Assembly: GCF_042850945.1 (NCBI RefSeq)
Contig: NZ_AP031496.1
Location: forward strand, 3,348,001-3,412,000
Length of the DNA stretch: 64,000 nt
Source: Halioxenophilus aromaticivorans
Lineage (GTDB): Bacteria > Pseudomonadota > Gammaproteobacteria > Pseudomonadales > Cellvibrionaceae
Direction: 5' to 3'
Shown here: one piece after another, positions 55,269 through 63,746 of the stretch
Numbering within the stretch: the stretch's first letter is position 1
How the letters are laid out: the number at the start of each line of letters is the position of its first letter
Made by a program: the position numbers and the translations under genes
The notes under the pieces: model-generated
The model's database searches: none
What the model was told of the DNA's origin: nothing
Seen by the model: only the letters and a program-made list of their open reading frames with translations

Positions 55269-55663
55269 AGTAGCCTTCCTTTATTGAGTCTTACCGGAGG
55301 CTCCTCCCCGGAACCCCTGTATTTAGACGTTGTAATGACATAGTAAATCAGTTTGGCTTGGTTTACTGCCGTTTATATGCCTTATATGTGCCTTATATGC
55401 AGGCATTGCTGTTTTTATTCATGTTTGGCACAAATCTGCCTTTACAACCCCAAGCCCTGGCTAAATAGTGTCTCGTTAATGCCCATCGATAGACGCTGTT
55501 ATGCCTTTGCGATTTAGCGAGCTATTTCACATTTTTAAAAAACATTACATGAATAATTGCTAATTTAGGCACCAAAGCGGGAAACTAGGTGCCAAATGTG
55601 CGTCAATCACGCTCCCAGTAAAACAAATGATAACTGCGCAATTAGATGGTAGGAGTCAACCAA
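55269..55663. other. Divergent intergenic region rnr/potF-like
   Basis: 395 bp without a supported gene. Near 55371-55402 the sequence TTATATGYC/TTATATGTGCC/TTATATGC forms a loose direct repeat. A TAGGAG ribosome binding site precedes the downstream gene. Confidence 0.5.
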
Positions 55664-56785
55664 GTGTACACCCCCGTAATACTCTCACTTTTGCTGTTGT
55701 TGGCACTGGTCAGCAGCGCGAGCAATGCCGCCGAGCAGCGGCAGCTGAAAGTGTACAACTGGGCGGATTACATGGATAAGCGAGTGCTGCGCAAGTTTGA
55801 GCAGGAAACTGGCATCGATGTGGTGTACGACACCTACGCCAGCAGCGCCGAGGTAGAAGCAGCCATTGTTGCCGGCGGCCAAGGCTACGACATAGTGGTG
55901 CCTTCCCTGGATTTTATGGCCAAGCAGATTCGCTATGGCTTTTTTAAACGGTTGGATCAAAGTTTGCTCACCAACTACGGCAACCTAGACCGCCTAATCC
56001 TTCGTAAAGCTGCCAAGATGGATATTCAAAATGCTCACGGTGTGCCCTATATGTGGGGCACCACTGGCATAGGCTACAACCTCGATTTAGTAGCCGAGGT
56101 TTTGGGCGATGATGCTCCCACCGACTCCTGGGATTTGTTGTTCAAGCCTAAAAACCTAGCCAAGCTAGCGCAATGTGGCGTGTCGGTGATTGATGAACCC
56201 ACCGAGCTATACGCCATCGCCTTAAATTACTTGGGTAAAAACCCCAATTCCACCGCCACTAGCGACTATCGCCAGGCAACGGAACAGCTATTGGCTGGGT
56301 TAACCAAGCACATCAACTATTTTGATTCCACGGATTATGCCGAACGCCTAGCCAACGGCGAAATTTGCGTGGCCCTGGGCTGGAGTGAAGATATTTATCA
56401 GGCGATGGCCCATGCCAAAGCTGGCCGGCCTGGCGTAACCATCAGCTACAGCATTCCCAAAGAGGGTACCGTACAAAGGGTCGATATGCTGGCCATTCCG
56501 GAGCTGGCCGAGAATGTGAGCGAGGCGCACGAATTTATTAATTTTTTAATGCGGCCAGATGTGGCAGCGGCGAACACCAATTACCTTGCTAACCCCAACG
56601 CCATACCCTCGTCTCGCTATATGATCGACGAGGCCATCACGCAAAACCAAGCCATCTACCCAAGCCAGGCCGTGCAAGCCAAGCTGTTCACCAATAACCC
56701 GCGCAAAACCCGCCTGCGTCAGGCCATTGAAGACGAATGGACAGTGCTGATTGGCAACCATAAATCTGCCGTGGCAGATCGCTAA
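55664..56785 (+). CDS. PotF/SpuD-like polyamine-binding periplasmic protein
   Basis: 373 aa from GTG 55664, chosen because TAGGAG lies 8 bp upstream; an ATG at 55646 has no good site. Signal peptide ends S-N-A-A. The mature protein opens L-K-V-Y-N-W-A-D-Y and continues F-E-Q-E-T-G-I-D-V-V-Y-D, as in PotD/PotF. Ligand-box features such as W-S-E-D and the Y-x-I-P-K-E-G loop are visible. No potGHI permease or ATPase genes are adjacent, so it either serves a distant transporter or works as a sensor. Confidence 0.9.
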   Translation: MYTPVILSLLLLLALVSSASNAAEQRQLKVYNWADYMDKRVLRKFEQETGIDVVYDTYASSAEVEAAIVAGGQGYDIVVPSLDFMAKQIRYGFFKRLDQSLLTNYGNLDRLILRKAAKMDIQNAHGVPYMWGTTGIGYNLDLVAEVLGDDAPTDSWDLLFKPKNLAKLAQCGVSVIDEPTELYAIALNYLGKNPNSTATSDYRQATEQLLAGLTKHINYFDSTDYAERLANGEICVALGWSEDIYQAMAHAKAGRPGVTISYSIPKEGTVQRVDMLAIPELAENVSEAHEFINFLMRPDVAAANTNYLANPNAIPSSRYMIDEAITQNQAIYPSQAVQAKLFTNNPRKTRLRQAIEDEWTVLIGNHKSAVADR

Positions 56786-56855
56786 TTGCCAATAGGTATT
56801 CACTCACAGCAAAAGCTCAAATTTAAATAGCAGCAATAGCCAGCTTCGCTCTGCA

Positions 56856-58850
56856 CTAGTAAGGCAAACTAAAGCCCACCTCAAATAATGGCGATTCGGA
56901 ATCACTGGGCGTGTCTGATGCCTGCTGCTCCACTGCTTGCATGGAGCGCGGCAGTTCAAAGGGCAACCGGCCTGCGGCCTTTTCTTGCCCCAACAATAGC
57001 GCAACCAAAGACTCATCCGACAAGCCAAAATTGGCGATCACACTGGTGCTGAGTGGCAGCAAAGGCGTGAGTATTGCCGGGCGGTCCAAATAAATACTGG
57101 TGATCACAGAGGTACTGGGAGGAAGCTCGCGCAGTACCGCCAAAGACTCCTCGTCAAAAGCCAAGCTGCCGTCGTGTTGCACAGAACCAAAGAAATAATT
57201 GGGGTATAAGGTTTCGTAGGGAGCATTGAGCTTAGCCAGAACAACATCCGCATCAGCTGCGTTACTTACCAATCTAAAGCCGGCTTTCTCAAACACCTCT
57301 GCTTGGATTTCTCCAATAACAAACAGCTTTACGCCATCGGCTGTATTTAAGGGTAAAAGCTCGGCATTATTTTGTAACAGCACGGAGGATTGAGCCTGCA
57401 ACTGCTCGGCGAGCTTTTTACTGGCTTGCAAACCAACCGTTTGGACGGCTGCGGTTTCATCCACAAACGGGTTTTCAAACAAACCTAGGCTCATGGTTTG
57501 CTGAATAACTTTTGTGGCCGAGCGGTCCAAGCGGGCTTCATCCACTAAACCCTCGCTTACTGCGACCAATAAATCTCCGACATCGTTGACGCCGCCAAAT
57601 TGGTCTATGCCCGCCTCTAGCGCCAATGCAAAGCGCTCCGGCGCCGATAAATCCTCAACGCCCCAAGCCGTTGAGATACCCTCAAAAGTAGGCCGCTGCC
57701 CCTCGGGGAAACCGTGCTTACAAATATCTTCACAATCGTTGGTAATTGCCCAATCTGACAGCACCACGCCTTCAAACTGGTGCTGGGGCAGTAGATCTAA
57801 CAAGGGCTTGCTGTAACCTGCGGCCACAGCGGGTACGGCTTCACCAGCCACTTCCAGACCTTCAAATATCGAATAGGCTGGCATAACACCGGCTACGTTA
57901 TTGGCAAACGCCGTTAAGAATGGCTTTATGTGATTATCCAATTGCGCTGTGGTTAGCGCGGCAAAGCGGCCATAGTAATTGTGTGCATCAAGCCCATCTT
58001 TGGCAGCACCGTAACCCACCCAATGTTTTACAACAGCGGCAACGCTATCCGCACCTAGACCAAAACGGCCATTTTGAACACCGTCCACGTAGGCGCCCAC
58101 CATGGCTTGGGCGATATCGGCTTGGTCGCCAAAGGTACCGTTAATTCTTGGCCAACGGGGCTCCGTAGCCAAATCCGCTTGCGGCGCTAAAGACTGGGTT
58201 ATCCCCACCGCGCGGTACTCCTGCCGCACAACATCCGCAAAAGCCAGGGTAGACTCGGTGGCGTTCAATGCAGCAAAGCCCAATGGCTCTGGGAATTGGG
58301 TAAAGCCGGCCGCTTTTACACTGGCACCTGCAGTTTCTTGGAAATGGTGGCGAGCGTCTGAACTGATCACCAAAGGTATGCCCAGCCGAGTTTTTTCAGC
58401 GATGGCTTGCAACTCGTTATTGGCCGCTGCCAACTCGGCCGGCGGCAACGCCAAACGACTGACAAAATAGCGCACATGCTGGATTTGAATAGCTCCGCCT
58501 ACTTGCTGGGTGTTGTAGCCCGTGGCCGGCAGAGGAAACTCTGTATTGTTATAGGCATTGGCGTGCAACAGTAAACCGGCCTTTTCTTCAAGCGACATGC
58601 GCTGCACTAAATCCGCTGCACGGTTTTGCACAGGTAATCGCCAATCTTCGTAGGTGTCCAACGTACCGTTGCTGTTTAAATCGCGGAACCGGCACCCGCC
58701 CTGCTCTAAAATAGGAACAGTACGAGAACCAATACTAGGCTGGTTTTCACAACCGCTGGGCTGCGACGATAAAGCGGTATTTTTACTGCACCCCATTTGC
58801 GTTAACGCTGATGCCACTAATACCGAGCTAAAAATTGCAATTTTTTTCAC
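56856..58850 (-). CDS. Glycoside hydrolase family 3 lipoprotein
   Basis: 664 aa with a lipoprotein signal (L-T-Q-M-G-C) from a GTG start. GH3 N-terminal barrel with V-K-H-W-V-G-Y-G and nucleophile Asp366 in V-L-S-D-W, then the GH3 C-terminal domain (about 470-640, G-R-L-P-F-E-L-P). Substrate specificity (beta-glucoside, xyloside or other) cannot be read. The S-S-D-A-R-H-H block replaces the usual S-x-D-x-E-G-G. It lies downstream of the TonB receptor gene on the same strand, suggesting a shared sugar-use cluster. Confidence 0.9.
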   Translation of the reverse strand: MKKIAIFSSVLVASALTQMGCSKNTALSSQPSGCENQPSIGSRTVPILEQGGCRFRDLNSNGTLDTYEDWRLPVQNRAADLVQRMSLEEKAGLLLHANAYNNTEFPLPATGYNTQQVGGAIQIQHVRYFVSRLALPPAELAAANNELQAIAEKTRLGIPLVISSDARHHFQETAGASVKAAGFTQFPEPLGFAALNATESTLAFADVVRQEYRAVGITQSLAPQADLATEPRWPRINGTFGDQADIAQAMVGAYVDGVQNGRFGLGADSVAAVVKHWVGYGAAKDGLDAHNYYGRFAALTTAQLDNHIKPFLTAFANNVAGVMPAYSIFEGLEVAGEAVPAVAAGYSKPLLDLLPQHQFEGVVLSDWAITNDCEDICKHGFPEGQRPTFEGISTAWGVEDLSAPERFALALEAGIDQFGGVNDVGDLLVAVSEGLVDEARLDRSATKVIQQTMSLGLFENPFVDETAAVQTVGLQASKKLAEQLQAQSSVLLQNNAELLPLNTADGVKLFVIGEIQAEVFEKAGFRLVSNAADADVVLAKLNAPYETLYPNYFFGSVQHDGSLAFDEESLAVLRELPPSTSVITSIYLDRPAILTPLLPLSTSVIANFGLSDESLVALLLGQEKAAGRLPFELPRSMQAVEQQASDTPSDSESPLFEVGFSLPY

Positions 58851-59222
58851 TGTGATTGTTCTTTCTGTTTTAGGTTTTTTTTAGGAAACTGTGACTAACC
58901 TCGGATGATTTCTGGCCTTCAGAGCTTTTCGAGATCGAGACGGTGTTTTGCAGGCATACTGGCCGTACGTCAAAAAACACCAACGAAGATATCGGGAAGC
59001 TCTGGAGGCCCCTAGTACCCAAAGGGCATAAAGGCGCGGCCTCAAAGCCCGTCAGACTGTGTTGATTTTCTTGTTAAGGACGACTGACATTAACTGCGAA
59101 AATCGTCTTGCCAGCTGAGCTTTGAGGACTCGCGCAGAAACAACCGAGGTTAATCAGAGGTTCCTATTAAAAAGGCGCCAAAACTGACGCCTACACTAGA
59201 GCTACCGTAAAACTAACACGCC
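58851..59222. other. Intergenic region between TonB receptor and GH3 genes
   Basis: 372 bp without an intact gene. It contains the receptor's terminator (59168-59192) and a GC-richer block (about 58925-59150) whose composition and short codon-like text differ from the flanks. No intact ORF crosses it. Confidence 0.5.
59168..59192 (-). terminator. Terminator of the TonB receptor gene
   Basis: Minus-strand AGGCGTCA pairs with TGGCGCCT (one G-U pair) around GTTT, followed by TTTT. It sits 31 bp after the receptor stop and separates it from GH3. Confidence 0.8.
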
Positions 59223-61550
59223 TTAAAACTCATAGCCAATATTGAGCCCCAGGGTTCTTACCGAGTTAAAGCCCCAGGCTTGAACATAAGTAGCAATCCC
59301 CTCCAGTGCATCGCCGGCATAGAAGTCAATAAACGTAGGCACTTTTTCATCGGTGCAGTTTTTACAGAATAGAGAGACAGACCAGCCATCTGTGCTGCGC
59401 AAGCCCAGGCTAAAACCAATAACATTGATGGCATCCAGCTCAGTACCCGGGGCTTCATTAACCTTAAAGTTAATGGCTGAGCGATAATACCAACTGGATT
59501 CTACATAGCCGCTAACGCTATCGTTTAAGTCAAAATCAACCATGATCTGCGTAGTGGAGGTCACCTCTGCGGCTAACGGCAGAGTTCGCCCCGCAGCGTT
59601 AAACGTACCCTCGGCGGAGCAATCCGCTTGGCCGGGGTAACATTGCGTGCCAGGGAAATCGTCAAAGGTGGAATCTAATAATGTGGTTGCATTGGTTAAG
59701 GTTACATTCTCAGCCAACAGTGCTTTAACGTTTAACTCCAAACCCTGTGTGGTCACTTCTGCTGCATTTTGGGTAATAAACGTTTGGGCACCGGTATCGA
59801 AGGACTGCACTTGGTAATCTTCGAACTCCTGCCTAAACACAGACGCATTCAAATTAACCCGACCACCCAACACGGTACTTTTAATGCCAGCCTCTAGGTT
59901 AGTGGATGTCTCTTCGGCCACCGCTAGGGGCGTTAATTCACTGGCAGCAGAATCGTTAAAGCCGGGCGCTTTATAGCCGGTACTCACAGAAGCATAGGCC
60001 ATAACATCTTCGGCAATATAAAATTGAGTGCCCAATTTCCAACTCACATTGGTATTGCTTTGCGACTCAGAAAACTGCCCCGTAGCACCGCCGATATTGA
60101 CAAAATAGCCATCCGCTCCTGTGCCGGAGGTTAAGTCGATATCCACATCGTCTTGGGTGACTCGTGCACCGGCAATCAAACTGAGGCTATCGCTTAGCTC
60201 GTAATTAAATTGGCCAAATAGCGCCATACTTTCAGTGGTTAAGGACGACTGATTATCGGAACCTAAAAAAGAACTATTGGCCGTGCCAGTGGCCGCACAC
60301 AGGGCATCGGTGGCGTCTGGCGAACCGACACAAAAGGGAAAACCAGCCAATACAAACCCAGGGATAGCGGAGCTGCCGGCCAGTTCTCCGTAGGTATCTA
60401 CCTCAGAGTAAAAATAAAACACACCCACCTGCCCGTTAAGGCGGTTATCGTTGGGCAACGCCAAGCGCAACTCTTGGGAGTATTGATCGTAGTGGGTGTC
60501 GCTGGCATTACGGCTTAGCCCATCAATGGATAGGTAATCGGTATCGATTTGCTGCTCTAAATCGAAGTACCGCCAAGAGGTAACGCTGAACAGATCAAAG
60601 CCGTTATCAAAACTGTAGCTTAAACTGGCCTGCAAACCGCCGGTGTCTAAATCGCGGTAATAATCGCCGTCGGCCGCAAACTCTAGGTTGTCATCGCCAG
60701 CCGTAATGCCGTCGGCAGCTAACACCTCATTGGCTGGGCTGCCCTCACCTACCTGGCGCAGTGTGCGGTCAAAAATGCCGGCAATACCGGCCTCTGAGCT
60801 CACATCGGCAATAACATACAACTCTAAGGAATCGCTAAGCTCGTGCAGGTACTTGGCTTTTAACGCGTATTGCTCGGCATTTTCATCAGCGCTGCCGCCA
60901 CCGCCAATCATGGCCGCCACGGGCTCTTGGTCTGAATAGAGTGCGTTAAATCGTAGCGCTGCGTTATCACCTACCGGTGCGTTTAACGTGGCTTTGGTGA
61001 GTAGGCCAGTGGCATCCTTGGGGGTGGTATCTCTTAACGCCAGCTCGGCGCTCACCTCGCCGCTGAATTCGTCAAACTGTGGCCGGGTGGTAATCACATT
61101 TAATAAACCGGCGGAGGCATTTTTACCAAACAGTAAGCCCTGGGGGCCGTAGAGCACCTCTACCCGTTCTATATCATTAAACGCTGCCCCGCCTAGCGCT
61201 GGGCGGCCGTAGTTAACATCATCCACAGCCAAGGCCACACTGGAATCCACGGTATTACCAAACACCAAGGTGCCCACGCCACGCATGGCAAAGCTGTTAT
61301 CTTGGCCCACTTGCAAGCCCGGCGCGGCTAAAGAAAGCTGCTGTAGGTCATTGAGGTTACGGGATTCTAAAGCCTCATCGGATACAGCCAACATACTAAC
61401 CGGCACATCTTGCAGGCTTTCGGAGGTGCGTTGGGCGGTTACCACGATTTCTTCTAGCACCAGTGAGCTTTCTTGGGCGGCCAGCGGTGCAACGGCTGAC
61501 ATCAATACCGGCGCGCTCACAAAAGCGGCCATTACGTTTTTCTTATGCAT
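59223..61550 (-). CDS. TonB-dependent outer-membrane receptor
   Basis: 775 aa. Signal peptide ending P-L-A-A-Q, a TonB box-like L-E-E-I-V-V-T-A-Q, a plug domain (about 45-155) and a beta-barrel ending in aromatic Y-E-F. AAGGAA precedes the ATG. It probably imports an oligosaccharide or other nutrient, given the GH3 gene downstream and the divergent AraC regulator. Two Cys pairs in extracellular loops (C-V-G-S...C-A-A-T and C-Y-P-G-Q-A-D-C) are noticeable. The ligand is not identifiable. Confidence 0.94.
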   Translation of the reverse strand: MHKKNVMAAFVSAPVLMSAVAPLAAQESSLVLEEIVVTAQRTSESLQDVPVSMLAVSDEALESRNLNDLQQLSLAAPGLQVGQDNSFAMRGVGTLVFGNTVDSSVALAVDDVNYGRPALGGAAFNDIERVEVLYGPQGLLFGKNASAGLLNVITTRPQFDEFSGEVSAELALRDTTPKDATGLLTKATLNAPVGDNAALRFNALYSDQEPVAAMIGGGGSADENAEQYALKAKYLHELSDSLELYVIADVSSEAGIAGIFDRTLRQVGEGSPANEVLAADGITAGDDNLEFAADGDYYRDLDTGGLQASLSYSFDNGFDLFSVTSWRYFDLEQQIDTDYLSIDGLSRNASDTHYDQYSQELRLALPNDNRLNGQVGVFYFYSEVDTYGELAGSSAIPGFVLAGFPFCVGSPDATDALCAATGTANSSFLGSDNQSSLTTESMALFGQFNYELSDSLSLIAGARVTQDDVDIDLTSGTGADGYFVNIGGATGQFSESQSNTNVSWKLGTQFYIAEDVMAYASVSTGYKAPGFNDSAASELTPLAVAEETSTNLEAGIKSTVLGGRVNLNASVFRQEFEDYQVQSFDTGAQTFITQNAAEVTTQGLELNVKALLAENVTLTNATTLLDSTFDDFPGTQCYPGQADCSAEGTFNAAGRTLPLAAEVTSTTQIMVDFDLNDSVSGYVESSWYYRSAINFKVNEAPGTELDAINVIGFSLGLRSTDGWSVSLFCKNCTDEKVPTFIDFYAGDALEGIATYVQAWGFNSVRTLGLNIGYEF

Positions 61551-61672
61551 GGTGATTCCTTACTGCTCTCACAACAGTGATTTATTGTTATCTAAGCCAA
61601 CGGCCCCGGCCCAAACCCGAAAAGCGCTGTTGGATGACCAAATATTTTGGTTTATGATCAGTGGGCGTAATG

Positions 61673-61692
61673 TAATCGATCATAATCGATCA
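61673..61692. promoter_or_regulatory. Perfect 10-bp tandem repeat, predicted AraC-type operator
   Basis: TAATCGATCA is repeated exactly, head to tail, at 61673-61682 and 61683-61692, in the 229-bp gap between the TonB receptor gene and the AraC gene. Direct repeats fit AraC/XylS binding. Its position could control both divergent genes. Confidence 0.55.
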
Positions 61693-61779
61693 CTGTATGG
61701 AGAATCCTGCTGCATTTTGCTAAACCGCCAACGCAAAGGGATGCGAGGAACCGTAAACCCAAGGTATTGAGCCAGCGAT

Positions 61780-62913
61780 ATGAGCGTAAATCAGCGAGAT
61801 GTAAATAAACTGTGCCACGACTTTTATTATCGCTGGCTGTTATGGGAGGAGTTTTCCGATCAAGAGAAATCGGATTTTTGGCGTACCAACAAGCACTTAA
61901 TGGAGTGCGGCTCGTTGGGTGAGGAGCGCTACATTCACCACACCAATGCGGTGCAAGGTAATGCCAATATTAATGCGGTAAAAGAGTCGCTATTAAAAAG
62001 CTGGAATGTGGATTTTGCTCGCTTAAATTCTGGGCACAGCGTTGCCTTTGAACAGTTAAAGGCGTTTAGGGCGCAATCCCAAGAGCAAATCAAAAACCGA
62101 TTAAACTACCTGCCCTGCAACTGGATTTACAGCGGTACTACACGGGCGATTCAGGGCGAACTGAACGATGCCCCAGTAACCAAAGCCGCAGTGAGTATTC
62201 AGTGGGATTTACACTACATTGTGGAAGGCACGGGGGTATATTGCGGTAAAAATTACCAACTAGAAGCCCCTGCCGGCAGCCTGGTGCTGATTCCGCCCAG
62301 CGAATCGTTGAGTTATTTCAGATCGCCAAACACCCCTCGTTGGACACACCGCTGGGTTGCGTTTCAATTGAACAAATTACCTAGCGAATTAAACTCCGCC
62401 ATCCCCAATACCGGTGCGTTAAAACACGTGCTGCTCGGCCAACAGGCTCGTAGCGCGGTAAATGCCATACTGGACGATATAAACCGCCTGGGCAAAAACG
62501 ACAGCAGCAACGAAGACCAACAACGGCAGCTACTGGATGACCTATTCCGCCTGGCACTGATGGAGGCCCGCGACGAAACCAACCTAGACGGAAAACTGGT
62601 GCAGGCCTGCCAATACATTGGGGCCAACCTGGCGCAGAACCTATCCGTTAATGACATCGCCAGCGTTTGCAACCTATCCGCCACCCGCTTCTCTCACATT
62701 TTTAAAGACAAGCTGGGGGTATCCCCCATTATGTGGCGCAACGAATACCGGCTGGCCAAAGCCTGCTCGTTACTTAGCCAATCCCAGCTAACCATTGGCG
62801 AAGTGGCCCAAGCCATCGGCTACGACGATCAAATGTACTTCTCCAAGCTGTTCAAAAAGCGCCTGGGCTACAGCCCCTCCGGCTACCGAGCCATACAATG
62901 CAACCTTTTCTAA
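61780..62913 (+). CDS. AraC-family transcriptional regulator
   Basis: 377 aa. Residues 1-110 form a hydrophilic helical N-terminus with no recognised domain; a cupin-like AraC ligand-binding region follows (about 130-220, G-x-Y-x-L and A-P-A-G-S-L-V-L-I-P-P). The C-terminal ~100 residues carry two HTH motifs (V-N-D-I-A-S-V-C-N-L-S-A-T-R-F and I-G-E-V-A-Q-A-I-G-Y-D-D-Q-M-Y-F). Typical AraC-type sugar regulators are about 280-300 aa, so the N-terminal extension is unusual. It probably controls the divergent TonB receptor. Confidence 0.92.
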   Translation: MSVNQRDVNKLCHDFYYRWLLWEEFSDQEKSDFWRTNKHLMECGSLGEERYIHHTNAVQGNANINAVKESLLKSWNVDFARLNSGHSVAFEQLKAFRAQSQEQIKNRLNYLPCNWIYSGTTRAIQGELNDAPVTKAAVSIQWDLHYIVEGTGVYCGKNYQLEAPAGSLVLIPPSESLSYFRSPNTPRWTHRWVAFQLNKLPSELNSAIPNTGALKHVLLGQQARSAVNAILDDINRLGKNDSSNEDQQRQLLDDLFRLALMEARDETNLDGKLVQACQYIGANLAQNLSVNDIASVCNLSATRFSHIFKDKLGVSPIMWRNEYRLAKACSLLSQSQLTIGEVAQAIGYDDQMYFSKLFKKRLGYSPSGYRAIQCNLF

Positions 62914-63041
62914 GCCATTGCCACACAAGCCGGGCGAAAGCGAACAAGCAACAAACCTACTATATTTCAATCACTTAGCTGAAATTCTAACCAGCCAATT
63001 GCCCTTAAAGCCCTCATAGGCCAGGCGCCCAAACGAACGTG

Positions 63042-63070
63042 TTGACAAACACCTATCAGACGCCTATTAT
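63042..63070 (+). promoter_or_regulatory. Sigma-70 promoter of tRNA-Leu
   Basis: TTGACA (63042-63047), 17-bp spacer and TATTAT (63065-63070), followed by a GC-rich discriminator typical of stringently controlled tRNA genes. Confidence 0.88.
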
Positions 63071-63132
63071 CGCCGCCCTGTCGAGCTTACCGGCTCACAG
63101 ATACAATTCGGATGATGTAAATCCACCGACAT

Positions 63133-63219
63133 GCCCAGGTGGTGAAATTGGTAGACACGCTAGCTTCAGGTGCTAGTGGCCTTACGGCCGTGGAGGTTCA
63201 AGTCCTCTCCTGGGCACCA
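63133..63219 (+). tRNA. tRNA-Leu (CAG)
   Basis: 87 nt including an encoded CCA. GCCCAGG pairs with CCTGGGC in the acceptor stem. The anticodon stem CTAGC/GCTAG encloses loop TTCAGGT with anticodon CAG (63167-63169). A long variable arm (GGCC-TTA-CGGCC) marks a class II leucine tRNA, and the T loop TTCAAGT is present. Confidence 0.96.
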
Positions 63220-63436
63220 TCTTACTCCCCTATCGAATAAACTCATTCTCAGCCTGCTGCTACGGACTACGTTGAGTCAAGAGGACTAATCCAGCTAACG
63301 CTCTTAATTTAGCGCTGCGCGCGGCTATGTTGTTATCGTTCGAGCATGCTCGAACCCTCTCCTGGGCACCATCTTACTCACCTATCAAAAAGTAAATTCT
63401 GCAATCAGAAAGTCCGTACTCAGTTGAGTCAAGAGG
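63203..63436 (+). repeat. 152-bp-spaced duplication of the tRNA-Leu 3' end and flank
   Basis: CCTCTCCTGGGCACCA plus 16 more bases recur with two mismatches at 63203-63234 and 63355-63386. GTTGAGTCAAGAGG recurs at 63271-63284 and 63423-63436. Both pairs are exactly 152 bp apart, so one segment was duplicated in tandem. The middle of the unit has diverged, and no second complete tRNA can be folded. This could be a decayed tRNA copy or an attachment-site remnant. Confidence 0.8.
63338..63355. repeat. 18-bp perfect palindrome
   Basis: GTTCGAGCATGCTCGAAC has no spacer and abuts the second copy of the tRNA 3' end. Confidence 0.7.
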
Positions 63437-63500
63437 GCTCTACTCAGTTATCGGAAACATGACTCTGTTACCCTAAAGCAATAAGGCATTGAACTTTCAG

Positions 63501-63522
63501 TCAACAACCGCTACGTTGTTGA
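63501..63522. repeat. Perfect hairpin
   Basis: TCAACAAC and GTTGTTGA form an 8-bp stem with a 6-nt loop; no T run follows. Confidence 0.6.
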
Positions 63523-63535
63523 TATTTGGTAAACG

Positions 63536-63549
63536 ACGACAGCTGTCGT
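63536..63549. repeat. 14-bp perfect palindrome
   Basis: ACGACAGCTGTCGT is a spacer-free inverted repeat, about 200 bp before the last gene; possible operator. Confidence 0.55.
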
Positions 63550-63746
63550 TGAAAAAGTCGCACCTAGGGATGTAGGTCAGAGACAGGAAGTAGGGATAGA
63601 TAACATATTAACTAGCCTAGTAAAGCCTTGATTTTCCAGGTTAAGAAACATCAACCTAGCCAAGAATATATCAAAGCTGAAGCCGTCAACTGTCATATAT
63701 TTAAATTGTTAGATTAAGGTGTGCGGCGATATTTAAGGAGATAAAA

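Larger units (their letters stand above)
63220..63746. other. Post-tRNA intergenic region, possible island boundary
   Basis: 527 bp without a supported gene, increasingly AT-rich. It carries the tRNA 3'-end repeat and three perfect inverted repeats at 63338-63355, 63501-63522 and 63536-63549. Confidence 0.55.

Noticed and set aside
63285..63371. Second tRNA-Leu at the position predicted by the 152-bp duplication
   Set aside because: Only the 3' end matches; D-arm, anticodon arm and 5' acceptor strand cannot be formed, so it is at best a remnant.
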